DNA of 64,000 nucleotides from Cryptomeria japonica (taxonomy: Eukaryota > Streptophyta > Pinopsida > Cupressales > Cupressaceae). The stretch covers positions 571,163,152 through 571,227,151 of the forward strand of contig NC_081410.1 of assembly GCF_030272615.1 (NCBI RefSeq). The letters are read 5' to 3'. Under the pieces are notes generated by a model, which saw only the letters and a program-made list of their open reading frames with translations, did no database searches and was not told the origin of the DNA. The stretch's first letter is position 1; each line of letters starts with the position of its first letter. Both the position numbers and the translations under genes were made by a program. Of the stretch, positions 33,774 to 45,184 are shown one piece after another.

Positions 33774-36166
33774 ATTTGTAGGTATTTATGGTAGTTTCTT
33801 CATTCATTTTTCTTAGTTCACTTATATTAGAGTTGGCGGCTTTCAGGGTGAACCTTTCAAGTTACCCAGGAATTGTTTGGATAGTTATGTTTTGATTCAA
33901 GTCAGTCGACAACTCACCTACATTGGTAAGAGAAGAGAACGGAAGTTTGGGGTTGTCTTTCTAGTAGAGCTAGGATATTATAACATTGCTATTGATATTG
34001 CACATAATGAAAAACAAAGGACCAAGAAAATCAAAATTGTAAATTTAGGAGAATCTTCTCTAAGTTCCTTCCAGTGCTCATGTCACAAGATCTCATAGCA
34101 AGAAGAACAGTAAGAAACTCCCTACCAATCCACTTGTAGTAGATTTGGACTCTGAAGAATAAATTCAAGGAATGATGGATGCCCAGATGCAGGACAAGCT
34201 CATTGCTGGTGCTAATTATAAGGAAAAGGAAACTCAAGAAGCTGAGGATTCTATAAACACCATGGTTGTTGTCATCACTAACCAGCAATCACCTCCACCT
34301 AAGGAAACATCTACTGTTACCAAATAGTTAAGTGCTTCACTTAGAAAGAAAATAAATGTAATTCCAATCTCAACTCGAATGGAAGACATGGTCAGTAAAT
34401 GTTTAGGGAGGACATCAAAGTATAGGAGACTCAAAACTGAAGCAAAGATAGATGTGGATGATCAAACAAAGCATTGGATTGCAGAGGTAGCTTGACCCCC
34501 AATGGATAAAGATGCTGAGACTATCACTAAGAAATATTTTTTTATTGAGAAGTTGATTTAGGGGTGACCACTTGAGTTGTGGACGCTAAACACTTGGAGA
34601 CCTCCACCAAGAGAATTTTGACCAAGACTTGGAAAGATGAAAAGGATAAAAATGAAATAAAATAGATCATAATAAAGATGGCCCAATACATCAATGCTAT
34701 ACATGATCCCAATCCATGGCTTCTCTCCCAAGTACCTTTGTCTTTTGATCCAAAGTCACCAATGAACCAAAAACTGCTTGATCGTGTTCAAAGAAGTTGG
34801 ATGGTAGAGGACATTTTTGGTGATAATTGCTTGGCGAAAAGAGAAAAGAAAATGGGTAGCTGTACTAAAATAAATGAGGGATACCCAGAGGTATGGAGTC
34901 ATGAACTTCCTGGCATAAAAACTAGTGCATGGTCTAGATGACAATGTTCTTTTTGTATGTAAAGAAAATATTGAACATTGGAGGAACTCAATTATTGAAA
35001 AGGGGCATGAAGAGTCCATCAAACTTTTGAAAGAGTTAAAAGAACTGATTAATACTATGCAGAAGGATGTGAAGTGCATAGATATTCAACTCCTGAAAGA
35101 TGATAGGCAGACACTTGAAGATTCAGCTAATATGATTCAAGCCTTCAAGGATCAATTTCAACAAATCCAGGAAGAAAAATCCTTAACAATAGAGAATTTA
35201 TCAAAAATTGCATTAATTGAATCCATGCTAGTTTTTTTTCTTTGATCATCTCGAGAAACATAAGGGCAAGGTTGTGCAGGTGAGAAAGAAGAAGGAAGTC
35301 TGGAAGCAGCAAATACTTCATATTGGTCTTCTGCATTATCAGCTCATTCTCAACTTCTCTACAACTCATTTGGAATGGTGCAATATCCATAGCACTCTTT
35401 CTCCTCAAGAGAAATAGGTGGAGGCCACAGCTTCTGTAGGAGCTTGATCGCATAGCCGTTGCTCACGGCCTATGCCGCTTTTCTTGTTTAGTAGTTGTTT
35501 CTTAGTTATAGGGATATAATTCTTTGACTCTCAGGGGGAGTTAATGTTTTTACTCTAGTTTTAGTTATAACAAACTATCATAGCCTGGTGGCTATATGTA
35601 CTTAGTTATAAGACTTGAAAAAGGTCTGAGAATTTAGGGTTAAGATAGGACAAAGCTCTATATTTTTGTAGTGCTATATATTCTGGAAGAAAGACAATTT
35701 GATCTATGAATGAAATTGCAACATTTTTTCCATCTTATAAATATGTGTATTTAGGAATTGAAGTGTGAATCTCTGTGAAGATTTGATTCAATTGCGGAAT
35801 TTGTCATCTTTCTGATATAGTGTATGTGAATGTGCAAAAAGAAAAACTTTGAAATGTCTGTCTTGCCGATTTGAGGAATGAAAGTTTGTGAGATTTTAAA
35901 AGAAATTTGTGCTTAAAAACATTTGTGATGTTCATTTTGTGTTGACATAAGAATACTTAAGTACCTTTAATTCTTTTTGGTGAAAAGTGTGCATAGATGT
36001 TGTGGAAATTTAAGCTTATTGAAAATCATTCTTGGGGAGTTGTACCCATATGCAAAGGTTAATTGTTTAAGTAGTTATCCAACTATTGGTGTGTTTTGTC
36101 ATTTGTTTATGGGCATGTAGAAGTTAAAGAATTAAAATGTGTAAAGGACAAATCTATTAACCAATA
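33774..36166 (+). repeat. 3' LTR of the giant element, third segment
   Basis: It resumes at atttg TAGGTATTTATGG, parallel to 9563 onward, and runs to the LTR end CCAATA at 36166. It holds the C-terminal part of the U3 protein, the TATA-like TATATGTA at 35593 and R/U5. Confidence 0.86.
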
Positions 36167-36176
36167 GTACTGGAGA

Positions 36177-36830
36177 CATGTTATTGACTTGTCGAGTTAT
36201 TGATACATCATGTTATTGACTCGTCATGTTATTTACTCATTGACATATTGACACGTCATCATCATGTTATTGACTCATCAAGTTATTGACACATCATGTT
36301 ATTGACCCATCATGTTAGTGATACGTCACCCATCATGTTATTGACTCGTCATGTTATTGACTCATCGAGTTATTGACACATCATGTTATTGACACGTTTT
36401 GTTATGACTCTTCATTTTATTGACACGTAATGTTATTGACAACATTTGTTATTGACTCATCATGTATCATATGATCCCTATAGGATAAGATTTTTCTCTT
36501 TGTTTTACTTTTCTTTCATATCCCGGGCTGCATTTCTTTAACCCTTCTAGTCCCCTAGGATAAGCAATGCACTTCTACTTATCTCATTTATTACCCCAGA
36601 GCATAGCTTTGACTTTTCGGTGCAGATTATTGACATGCCATGTTATTGACAAAAACATTGTGTTATTGACACATCATGTTATTGACACATCATGTTATTG
36701 AGGAGTCAATAACATGACATGTCAATGACATGGCGTGTCAATCACATGATGAGTCAACAACATGAAGTATCAATTTGAGTCAATAACATGATGTATGAAT
36801 AATGTGAAGTGTCAAAAAAATTTCATAACG
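36177..36830. repeat. GTTATTGAC minisatellite that turns into its own reverse complement
   Basis: The motif CATGTTATTGAC with short spacers (ACTCGT, ACACGT, ACATCA) recurs about 20 times at 36177-36460 and again at 36625-36701. From 36706 the same unit appears reversed (GTCAATAACATG). The junction is CATGTTATTGA, a 4-base loop, then TCAATAACATG (36691-36716). A non-repeat stretch of about 150 bp (36470-36620) splits the forward array. Single copies occur at 39354, 39425, 48685, 48755 and 50527. Confidence 0.85.
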
Positions 36831-37984
36831 AATTGAAAATTACTCAACATAGAAATGTGATATGATTTAATGACAATAACGTCTATTAATATGAAACTGA
36901 TTTATTTATTGTAAAAAGATCTCAAACAATTACATTGGAATTGATTAGATGAAGTCATTCTGATGTGGTGCTAGAGCACCTCCTTACTCATCAGGCCTCC
37001 ATGAGGTCAAATTTGGAAGACAAGTGTTTTGATGGGTTCTCAATGTAAATAAGGTCAAATATGATCATTTTATGTGTAATAAGTTCATGTAGACCAATAT
37101 TTGTTATGTCCACTCATAGGTTACTCATATTGGCAAAATTGCTCAAGAATGCACTCAAAAGTTGTAAAAAGACATCAAAGACTGATTCAAGTGTGTAAAT
37201 AGTCAATTTTGATGTAGAATTTTATGTACTAATGTTATTATGTCCATTTCAACCTATTTTGATGTTTTGGGGGTTGTAGGTTTGTCTAAATTCAAAATTG
37301 TCAATTATGTCTCAAAGTTGTCAAGTTTGATCTTTGAGCTACATTTGGTTCAAAAAGTGCTTAAGGAAAGCTATACCTTCCCTCAAAAGGCTTAAATAGA
37401 CCTTGTATGGTCAGCCATGAAGATTTGTAGAAAGATTTTTAATGTATTGAAGACCAATCAATAGAAAACAAAAATATTTCTGAACTTTCCTTCTTGTTCC
37501 CTCTTAATAGTCTGATCTCAGCCTTCAAATCATATTGATTCCTCATTCTTTTTCTATGAAAATCAATTTGGAATGATACATTGAAGAGTTCTCTTCCATT
37601 TTCTATTCATTTCTTGTGATCTGGATTTAAATTGAAGAAGATCTAACATGTCAAAACTATTAAAATCATGATCTAGGGTAAACAATGACATTTAAAATCT
37701 ATATCTTTTAGGTTTTTTGGCTAATAAGTCCACCAATGGGCACAAACCTATATTATGTTGTGTTCTATCATTGTCTTTAAATTTCAAGCATGTTACAAAC
37801 AGATTGCATGTGGGTTTGAAGAGATTTGATAATCGTTATATCTCTCAATCAGAGAAAGAAGAGTTGTTGAGAGGGTTTGGTGTCGATGTGTGTGTCAGAT
37901 GATCATTGTGTGTGGATGCTCTGCATCATGATGTAATATAAAAATGAAGCAAAAATATCAATGAAAGATTTTTAAATTCCTTGA
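36831..37984. other. Non-coding spacer
   Basis: AT-rich sequence with no open frame longer than 61 codons and no terminal repeats that I can see. Confidence 0.4.
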
Positions 37985-38320
37985 ATATGATAAAACATTC
38001 AAAATGTATAAATCAACTCAATCTGATTGATGCATTGAATATTGTAACCATTCAAGGTGTTTAAATGAACTCGATCAGATTTGTCACTAGTGAAGCTGTG
38101 TAGATGTAATCTATCATATTTATTTTTAACAAAATTGAAAATGTTCAAATCAAAACAATCTGTTTTATTGAAAATAAGCACATAGAAAAATAGTTAAGGT
38201 GTTCAAAAGAACTAAATGTGATTTATTCAAAATTACAGTTGAATTTGTTTAAATGAAATCAATCTATTACGTTGAAAATAACCATTCAATTTGTTTAAAT
38301 TTACTTCCATGTGATTGACA
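37985..38320. repeat. Degenerate tandem repeat of about 60-90 bp
   Basis: CATTCAA(G/T)(G/T)TGTTTAAAT(G/C)AACT and TTGAAAATAA-type blocks recur four to five times with drifting spacing. Confidence 0.5.
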
Positions 38321-38599
38321 TAGAATAACCATACATGATACAATACACGTGGAATTCATTGAAACATAACAATTCTTATATCAATTGAAAATGTCTTTTT
38401 ATTTTTTGGCAAATACTATGCATCATTTACGACGTCTTATTGAAGAGAAGCCAACCATATAATCTAAAAAAAAATTATAGAAGAACAAGCCTCTTATGAA
38501 GGCAAACATCAACTAATTAAATAATTTTTGTACTCCCCCCACTCCTCGCAATAACAAGAGGAACACCCATTTCATCAACTTCATCGGTTGCCAGACTAG

Positions 38600-41500
38600 C
38601 TACCTCCTTGAACATCCATTTCTAGTGTTCAATGTTTCTCTCACATGTGGATCCAACATGTTATTAAACTGATCAGCTAAAAGTTTGTTATGTTTCATTA
38701 TCACCTCATACGCTACCTCCACTTTCTTCATCAGCATATGGTCTTTACGTACTTCCATCTCCAACTCGACATTCGTATTGGTCAACTCCATGATATTCTT
38801 CATGTGTTCACTGCATCTCCTTTCCAGATTAGTAACCTTCTCCTCCAGCCTTTCCCTTTTAGCCTCAATAATTTGAATGTTGTCCATTAGTAGTTGTACA
38901 TGTAGGGCATCAAACTTTAGATTGGCGATGCAATGAGGGCTCTGATGATCCTTTGAATCTGGCAAGGGGGGTGTTTCTTTTGTTGTCGTCTTCCATTTCC
39001 CATTAGAGGTGCAAACATCAGAGGCCCTGAGCTTAGGCGAACTCTTTAAAGGCTTTCCATCCACCTCAAGATGTGTTTCAATGACCTTTCTTTTTCCTAC
39101 CCCTACTTTTCTCATTGTCATCACTGCAAACATTAACAAAATAAGGCATATTAGTAGACATCAAACAAAGAAAATGTAAAAGACAATAAAAAATGCATGA
39201 AAGAAAAGTGTAGACGAACATGAAATGACCAAGTTTGTCTTCCATTTTTGTGTGAAAATGAGAAACTGCAATTCTAAACTAAAGATGTGATGTTTAGTGG
39301 CCCAACAATTAGGGCTACAGCCACTTTGCCTCCAAAACCTTAAAATCATACATCATGTTATTGAAATTTCACAAAAGCACAACACTTAAACACAAAATCA
39401 ATGGGAAATAACATGGAAAAAGGTCAATAACATGATGTACAATTTTAACATTTTGGATTGAGAATAGCTATCAGGGGAAGGGGGCAGTGGTTGCCATATT
39501 ACCTTGCAATTGGGAATGCACTTCTGTAGAAACTGACTCCATCACTCATTGTTCCTCCACCTATTGTTTTCAATCGACTCATTAAACATCTTTAAATTCA
39601 TGAAATTTTTGTGTTGGTCTCATAATTTTGTGTGTTTTGAATGTTGATTTAAATTTTAAATTCATTTCAGATGGTATGTTTAAAAAATAGTCAATAAGAA
39701 AATTTTATTCAACTGTCATAATTTACAATGGAAACAGGACATGTTTGACAATTACAACAAACAAATTGAGCATACACTTAGACAAAAGAAGAGACATGGA
39801 AAACATGATAGTAACATATGAAAATAGATTATAGCAACACAAAGAAATTTGTGAGGTACGATAAATTGAGAAAAAGGCTATGTTGCATTATTTATAATAC
39901 AGATTAGGATGTTCCACCACAGTATCCCCTGGGATGCATTACAATATACACACAAATAATGAAAAAATGTACAAATAATTATTCACATGTACACACAAAT
40001 AATTGTTCACAGATACACACAATGTTTAAAAAAATTTCAGCTTCCAAGCAGCTGAGATAGGGTGCAAATGGTTTATGAAGAGTATTCTTCCACTAGAGTA
40101 TTTGGCTATAATTATTACTATCTACTGTCTAAGATTTCAAGCTTCTATTTTGAGTCTCATAAGGGGGATAGACACAACAAAAATATATTTATCACCTCCT
40201 CTACCTATTTTGCACAACGAAGTTGACAAAAAAGTACAAGACTCTTCTTCGGGTTCTTATGTAACTCAGGAGGGGTGATGCCAAGTGTTTGTAGCCCTAC
40301 ACTTGTCCATCTAATCACAGGATTGCATTTAATATCCTAATTTTCTAGCTCAATAGTTTCAACATCTATAACCTACCATGTAAAAAGAGACATCAAATGA
40401 CTGCTACCAATATTGCATTCAAAAAAGTTAAATGGTTGCATGAGGGAACAGAGGAAAGGATCTTGCAATCTTATCGCAGATGGGACACAGACGAGGTCTT
40501 TGATATCCCACACCTCTCACGAGTTAAGGGGCCCTGATAATGACTCAGAGAAGGAATGTAGATAAGACAATGAGGCATTGCCATAAAAGACATCCATGAT
40601 TCAAACTTTAGCACAAACTTGTTTGAGTGGATTGTCGTTAAATCACACACCCCTCCCAACCCCATCAACAATACCTTTACCAAAAAATTTCCCATCGAGT
40701 TGAAGGTGCACTTCATCTCCAACAATAAGAGTGTGTATGTCTTCATCGGTATAGTGTTCCTCGTCTTGCACAGTTGGATGCTTGAGTAACGTATACATGT
40801 GCTAACATCAATAACATTTTTGTATAGATGTTCAACAACATAACTAAATCAATTCATATCAATGCAATAGAACAATACCAAAATGGGTGGTTGGCACATA
40901 TTATCCCCTGCATCCCCATCGCAGTCTGCAGTTTCAAAGTCACTATTGTTTCATGTGGAACATTTCTTCCCATTGATGTTTTCTTTTGTAACAGTATACT
41001 GCAAAAGAGTGCATGTTCAAACAGAGTGCAACTATAGAATTAAACCATATGAAACCATTTCAGGGAAAATTGGCAACAAAAATGCCCGTCAAGAACATGA
41101 AAACACAAAAAATTTCAAACATTAGAGATCCTTGATCGAGATGGGCAGATTTAGCAACGACTTTTTTGTTTTTGGAAAATTTTCAGAATAGTGAATAACA
41201 TGATATTTATAACTCCTTTTATAACTGATTTAGCCATGTAAAACTACCTATATTACCTGTTGACGGTTGCTTGTATCCTCCAATGTCTGCCCCAAATTAG
41301 GAGAATGCCCTGCATTCTTCTCATCTCTAGGTACACTCAACTTTTTGTTCATCGTTTCCTTCTGCCGCTTCAACCTAATGGACATTCGAGGTTTGCGGGA
41401 TACTTTTTCTGGCCCACTACATATAGTCTCAGCCAGAGCTCCGAACAACTACGAGATCCCTCCACTAACCTCGTCAACATCAGCCTAACATCACAGGGAT

Positions 41501-43072
41501 GGAACAATCAATGTAGAACCCTATGGAGTACAAAGAATAATATGAAATGCAAACACATATATGAACAAACATTCACCTTTGATGACAAATATTTGACCTC
41601 AACTGAAGTCAACCTTTTTTTCATGGCATCCTTCATCTTCTTTTGTCTCCCCAACGAAGAAGGTGCACAGTCATTGAGTCACACCTTTGTTGTAGGCAGT
41701 GCATAAAAATCCCATATTCACTTCAATATCGCCTCCACTGTTACAACCCACCTACCCAACAACCTACGATAGCTCAATTGTGCATACTTTGGAAAAGTAC
41801 ATTCATTAAAGTGAATTATAAAATAAAACAATCACTAGGAATTACCTATCTTCCAAGTTGATTTCTTTCCATTAACTGTAAAACCTTCTTCAATCTCTCC
41901 TCCCTCAATGGACTCCTATTGTACACCCGCATTGCTTCATTTATATCTTCCTTCCCTTCGGCAGGAAGCTCATCAAATTTTTTTGTCCCATAATCTCTAC
42001 AAACTCGATCAGTGACACACTTTTTTTGCATATTGTACCATACTCTCATATGGTACTCAACATCACCCACCATTTTATTCATGTATCTTTGTGCTATCTC
42101 TATACTGTGCTGGCTGCATTTATTGGTAGCACACGGTGCACAACCGCGTCTTAGGGCCTCCAATAATGGGAGGTTGTGCATTGACAATCTATGTAGGTTC
42201 AACCTCCCCATATCCCAAAATATATGGCCTCCATTATAGAAACATTCATCGAAGAGACAAAAGTAGAACAACCTACCATCGACATGTTCTCTTTTATGGT
42301 CAGACTTTTGCTACACAGACCGTACATGACAAAACATCACTTTCATTTTTGCTGGAATAAAGTATTCTAGAGATGATATAAAATATAATAATAAATAGTA
42401 CACCTAAATATTGCCCCCTCGTTGTCAATGTTTGTGACCATCAACACCCTTCCCTTCGTTGTCCTTGCTCATAGCCTTTAATCACTATGGACGTCCTCTT
42501 TTTCACTATCACCATGATCCTCAACCATATTCTCACACTCCTTTACATTCCCAATGGCCTCATCTTCCCCACCAACAAACACATTATCATACTGCTCTTG
42601 AATAAAAAAGCAGACATCAACAGTGCTTTTAACTCCATAAAGTAGTCTATGTTTTCACTTATATTGAAGCCCTACTTCCAGTAATCATAGCACAGACATG
42701 TGGAAATAAATTATAATACAAACAAGAGACATGATTACCAATATGGCCATGCAGTCAGTTTGAAGACAACCTATCAATGGCTTCAAAATTGAACAACCAA
42801 CCGGCACCTGCTTCAAATTTGAAGCCCTAGCTCCCTCTTGAGTATACAAATTCGACCTCTCAATCACAAGACTTAAAAAGGATGACAAGATCAAGAAAAA
42901 GTACATGTTTTCTCATTGATTGAATCTGTTAAACTTACATGCAAGTAAGTGTCATATGGAAAAACCAACCGTGCAACATGACCAACTCTCAGTGTGTCAT
43001 CTGGTTTAGAGAGGTGAACCAATAGAAGTAACTTCTTTGAACATAGCTCTAAATGCATGTGACGTCTTTGAT
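38600..43072 (-). pseudogene. Decayed multi-exon gene of unknown function
   Basis: I do not recognise the product. Nine coding-like blocks on the minus strand carry fitting splice signals: 43072-42939 (TTTTTTCAG acceptor, GTAAGT donor), 42871-42739, about 42650-42404, 42310-41846, about 41690-41577, 41484-41257 (76 codons, open but for one TAG), 40998-40879, 40801-about 40190 and 39123-38600. The block at 42310 reads FYNGGHIFWDMGRLNLHRL and KFDELPAEGKEDINEAM, with Cys-rich CAPCATNKC between them. Two blocks share a pattern of hydrophobic strands (KLLLLVHLSKPDDTLRVGHV; IVGDEVHLQLDGKFFGKG). The last exon is a coiled coil (LDALHV to NKLLADQF, about 38900-38680). Stops are few and mostly TAG/TGA of transition type. 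The strand-rich blocks remind me of TNP1-like parts of CACTA transposons, but no DDE core or CACTA ends were found. Confidence 0.5.
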
Positions 43073-43211
43073 CTGAAAAAATGAACAAAAATCCAATTTC
43101 TATCAAAAGACACTATCAATTGTAGATGGCTAAGATGTCATGTTCATATAAATAAATATTTTATTTATTTAATTATTATATCCTAAGTATTGTAATAATC
43201 ATAAATTTTAA

Positions 43212-44478
43212 ATGCCTTGTACTTTCCAACAGCATGACTTTTAGCTATTTTAAAGAAACACGGTTGCATTTATTAGTCTGTCTTGTCAAAGTTGAGTTGA
43301 CAACAAAGAGATGGTTCTAAATATTTTGGCATTCTAATACTAGCTCAAATAGAAGATTGTAATCAAGTGCTTTAGATTTTAGATTAAATTTTTAGAGCTT
43401 CCGATAGAGAGTTCTAGAGCTTTTTCCTGGACTCCCGATATGTTATAGACATTCATCCGCCTTATATAGAGAATAGGTTGGAGAGGACGGGAGCATACAA
43501 GTTTTTTATAGCACATAAGCCAAAGAGAGGGCATAGAAGATGGTGAACTTTGTAGGGCTTAGTTGCCAGAATTGTGAGGAGCTTTTGGAAGTCCATATCA
43601 AAGACATTTTTGTCACTGAAGAATATATACATGATGCAATATGTTGCAAGGTGGAAGTCTCTTTGAATATAGATAGGCATCAGTGTGATGGGTTTATATA
43701 TGAGGTTGTGTTGGTTCCTCTGGTGGACATATTAGAATCAAGGGAAAGGTATGTCGAGCTAATGGAGGAATTCATGAAAGGAGTTAATGAACATTGTGGT
43801 TCTTGCCATTTTTGAGCTACAAGAAGGGGTTAAAGAGAGTGTTATGAAAGTATACCTCAACCCTGAAAATTATTTCTCTTTGGATTCAGATAAAGGTAGT
43901 GAATCAGGTGGGTGTGAAGAAGGCAATGAGGAGGATTTAGAGGATAGTGAGAAAATGAGGGTAAGAAGAGAGAAGAGGGAAAGGGAGGCTGAGAGAAAGG
44001 ATAAGAAATTTTGGGGAGGGGGCATGGGAAGTGTTTAGATGTGCAGTGATGAATGGCAACCTGGCTCCTTTTCGTAGGCTCAGGAACTCAAAGGATTGTT
44101 GGATTTTAGAGGCATCTATAGAAAAATATCTTCACTTTGGGCGAGTATGCAGCGCTGATCCTCTAGTTCATGAGAGGTTAGGAACTGTTTGAATGCAGAC
44201 ATTCATGTGGCCTTTAAAATGTAGCGGCTAAGGTCTAAATGCATAGTATTGATGATAGGATTTGTAAATTGCATTATGTAAGTGTGTCTTAGAAGGTTGT
44301 GTAGCGAATGATAGTGAGGTTGATTATATGTTTAATTATGTTTATGTCCGGTTAGGGACAAATGATAGGTATTTCAAACTACTGGCATGAGTCAAGTTGA
44401 AATATATAATCTCGGTTTTAGATAAATATAGGGAGCTATCCCCATTATAGATAGCACTTATCTCAAAAAAATAGAATT
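43212..44478 (+). mobile_element. Retroposed insert (retrogene or short LINE) inside the LTR
   Basis: An 11-bp direct repeat ATAAATTTTAA (43201-43211 and 44479-44489) flanks 1,267 bp. The 3' end reads CTTATCTCAAAAAAATAGAATT, an A-rich tail. The sequence before it (GGGAGCTATCCCCATTATAGATAGC) could form a small hairpin. Long TSD plus A-tail is the mark of LINE-type target-primed insertion. Confidence 0.65.
43540..44037 (+). pseudogene. ORF of about 165 codons in the retroposed insert
   Basis: The frame from ATG 43540 reads SCQNCEELLEVHIKDIF and ESRERYVELMEEF. A single frameshift near 43815 joins it to a frame ending at 44037. The second part continues ELQEGVKESVMKVYLNP, then an acidic stretch (43890-43960) and an Arg/Glu-rich tail (REKREREAERKDKK). 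A TATA-like TTATATAG stands at 43462 upstream. I do not recognise the family. No RT or RNase H motif is present, which favours a retrocopy of an mRNA over a LINE fragment. The charged C-terminus resembles nuclear or RNA-binding proteins only in composition. Confidence 0.45.
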
Positions 44479-45184
44479 ATAAATTTTAATTTATATAATT
44501 AATTCATTTTTCTCTTCTAAGCCTTTCATCATTCAAATAAATATTTTATTTTATTTCAATCATTATTTCCGTAAATGAAATAAATATTTTATTTATTAAA
44601 TTGCTCCCACTTCCTCTATTAAATAAATAAATTTTTATTTGGACAATTAAATCATTTACTTTTCAGCCTATGACACATGACATTTATCTCTTAATCTTCG
44701 TCTGCCCAACCCCTTCATTATTTAATTATTTCTTCTACATGTCATCTTATTATTTAATCATTTTTTATATGTACCCTTTAATCCTATCCAACCATCTTAA
44801 TTATATCCCTCCATTTTCTTAAAAGGTCTTGTATATAAAAATATTCTTTCATCTTCGTCAATCCTAATATGCAATTTAGCAATCTGCCAATCTAGCATTA
44901 GAGCCTACTCTATGCATTCTAGCATTTTCTTTTTTCATCCCTCATATTTCATAGATTCATCAATCATATATTCTTGTGCATGTTCTTTTCAGAGCATCAT
45001 TTTTTGAACACAAGGACTTTGGTGATATAAGTGCAATGGAGTAGATTTTACTATATGTGTGTATTGCTTAGTTCATTTGGCTTTGCATTGTGTGGGTATT
45101 GCAGGTTATCTATTGACGATGATCACTTAAGTCCATATCTTGTCCCCTAAATTTTCAAATATATTTTTTTCTATACACCTCAAT

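Larger units (their letters stand above)
27943..35450 (+). pseudogene. U3-encoded protein of the giant element, 3' LTR copy, split by a copia insertion
   Basis: The ATG at 27943 (equivalent to 8645) opens a frame to 28377 that is more intact here than in the 5' LTR. It includes ECMSWYDVEHRCIRD, GEVLLKIDRDTVIEAMGIP and FFFSKKKRTYRS. The next block reads HAFYWEDWMYFYIEVM and RMHEGLNKFVGM (28407-28670). The copia element interrupts at 28858. The frame family resumes at 33780 with LDSYVLIQVSRQLTYIGKR, then degrades. It has lost about 500 bp relative to 9763-10290 and about 100 bp near 34830. A C-terminal coiled coil (34925-35225: SIIEKGHEESIKLLKELKEL and onward) is complete here but partly deleted in the 5' LTR. 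Function unknown. Its presence in both LTRs shows it was part of the LTR when the element inserted. Confidence 0.6.
7745..36166 (+). mobile_element. Giant Ty3/gypsy (Tat/Ogre-like) retrotransposon, carrying two nested insertions
   Basis: Both ends read TGTTAG...CCAAYA. The flanking 5-bp repeats are gcact (7740-7744) and gtact (36167-36171), one transition apart. The 5' LTR is 7745-12390. The 3' LTR starts at 18381 and ends at 36166 but is split twice. A tRNA-Arg-type primer site follows the 5' LTR. The internal region encodes gag, protease, archaeal-like RNase H, RT, RNase H and integrase, all on +, all with stops. Subtracting the nested elements leaves about 14.8 kb. The LTRs are unusually long and carry a protein-coding relic. 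Confidence 0.88.
43121..45179 (+). mobile_element. Tat-family LTR (probably solo) with a nested retroposed insert
   Basis: TGTAGATGGC at 43121 aligns with the LTR start at 3169, including the AAATAAATATTTTATTTATTT block. The match breaks at about 43201 and resumes at 44490, continuing to about 45170 with the same order (AT palindromes, ATGACACAT, CCCTCCATTTTC, TATATAAA, TTGTGCATG). Candidate TSD tcaat lies at 43116-43120 and 45180-45184. The right end (ATACACC) lacks the expected CA, so the border is approximate. No internal region adjoins it. It separates two minus-strand coding blocks. Confidence 0.65.

Noticed and set aside
36177-36830. CRISPR-like array
   Set aside because: Repeats are about 12 bp, variable and without unique spacers of constant length, and the DNA is plant.
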